Under the pieces are notes generated by a model. That model was not told the DNA's origin, did no database searches, and saw nothing but the letters and a program-made list of their open reading frames with translations. The position numbers were made by a program, and so were the translations under genes. DNA of 64,000 nucleotides. Origin: Thereva unica. Its lineage: Eukaryota > Arthropoda > Insecta > Diptera > Therevidae. The stretch is taken from contig CATLJY010000250.1 in assembly GCA_949987705.1 (NCBI GenBank), forward strand, positions 1 to 64,000, read 5' to 3'. Shown here piece after piece: positions 63,759-64,000 of this stretch; within the stretch, counting starts at the first letter, position 1; every line of letters starts with the position of its first letter.

Positions 63759-64000
63759 TGTAACGGCGGGGGCTATCCTTTTACGAAAAAACTACCTTGT
63801 GGGAAAAATGAGCACTTGAGAAATTTTTTTTGGAAAATCAAGGAGGCGTTGACAAAAAAAGAAAAAAAGAAAAAAAGTTTTGCTGGGGAGAATTCTGGAA
63901 AAAATCGAGGAAAGCAGAAGTTTTTTTAAGTTTTTTTAAATAAATGAATGTCGTACCTGTAGATGTGTGTGGTTAGTCGTTATAGTTATTCTTTCAGCAT
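63759..64000 (+). repeat. 3' LTR of the last gypsy element, internally deleted, incomplete
   Basis: Matches 55745-55915, then jumps to sequence matching 57162 onwards; the junction lies in GTTTTTTTAA, present on both sides of the missing 1246 bp in the 5' LTR. Continues past the window edge. Confidence 0.85.

Larger units (their letters stand above)
55745..64000 (+). mobile_element. Ty3/gypsy retrotransposon with intact gag and pol (runs off the window)
   Basis: 5' LTR 55745-57574, primer site 57577, long leader, gag 59116-60222, pol to 63500, and a 3' LTR from 63759 with the same TGTAACGGCGGGGGC start. gag and pol are uninterrupted, overlap by about 100 bp in -1 phase and have a strong frameshift signal, so this copy could be, or recently was, active. 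It sits in the integrase gene of the BEL/Pao element. The TSD cannot be checked because the right end is outside the window. Confidence 0.92.

Noticed and set aside
1..64000. CRISPR arrays, bacterial operons, rRNA or tRNA genes, host protein genes
   Set aside because: No regular spacer-repeat array, no rRNA or tRNA cloverleaf; tRNA-like matches are primer-binding sites. All supported coding regions belong to mobile elements with eukaryotic introns or retroelement layout.

Overview
This is a stretch of insect nuclear DNA made almost entirely of nested transposable elements; I found no convincing host gene. The evidence is two insect errantiviruses (env-bearing Ty3/gypsy elements with tRNA-Ser primer sites), two further Ty3/gypsy elements, a BEL/Pao element, RTE-, Jockey- and R1-type LINE remnants, and Tc1, hAT-like, PIF/Harbinger and P-like DNA transposons, in an AT-rich background. 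The species cannot be named from the sequence. Most elements were delimited by target-site duplications (TSDs) and terminal repeats that can be read directly.

Layout. 1-1135: a 128-bp tandem array and a microsatellite-carrying mobile element. 1323-4310: a truncated gypsy element (minus strand) with a SAP-like Gag N terminus. 4845-21031: a Tc1 element (TSD TA) holding an RTE LINE (4974-19268, TSD AAGTTAT). That LINE holds errantivirus 1 (5183-16234, TSD CCCG), whose env holds a hAT-like element (6276-8423, TSD GTACCTTC) carrying a Jockey-type LINE, and a second, poly(A)-tailed LINE fragment. 21032-33058: a (TA)n tract split by errantivirus 2 (21134-33009, TSD ATAT), whose env holds a 5-kb fold-back element flanked by TTAA.

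33059-48675: an unclassified element with long inverted arms and two convergent genes (A on plus, B on minus). It is interrupted by an RTE fragment (12-bp TSD) and a PIF/Harbinger element (34279-43915, TSD TTA). The Harbinger transposase is split by a P-like element (35649-42303, TSD GTTCTAC), one arm of which holds another fold-back element (36425-38663). The Harbinger Myb/SANT-type gene is still intact with three exons. 49404-50545: LINE remnants including an R1-type one. 50546-55744: a BEL/Pao element cut inside its integrase by a Ty3/gypsy element (55745 to beyond 64000) that looks coding-competent, with gag, pol, a primer site, a frameshift signal and an unusual structured leader.

The genes act as separate selfish units: Gag forms particles, Pol supplies protease, reverse transcriptase, RNase H and integrase, Env is the errantiviral envelope, and the LINE and DNA-transposon proteins copy or move their own DNA. 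Best-preserved coding units: gag-pol of the last gypsy element, gag-pol of errantivirus 1 (one frameshift), and the Harbinger Myb-like gene. Both env genes are broken.
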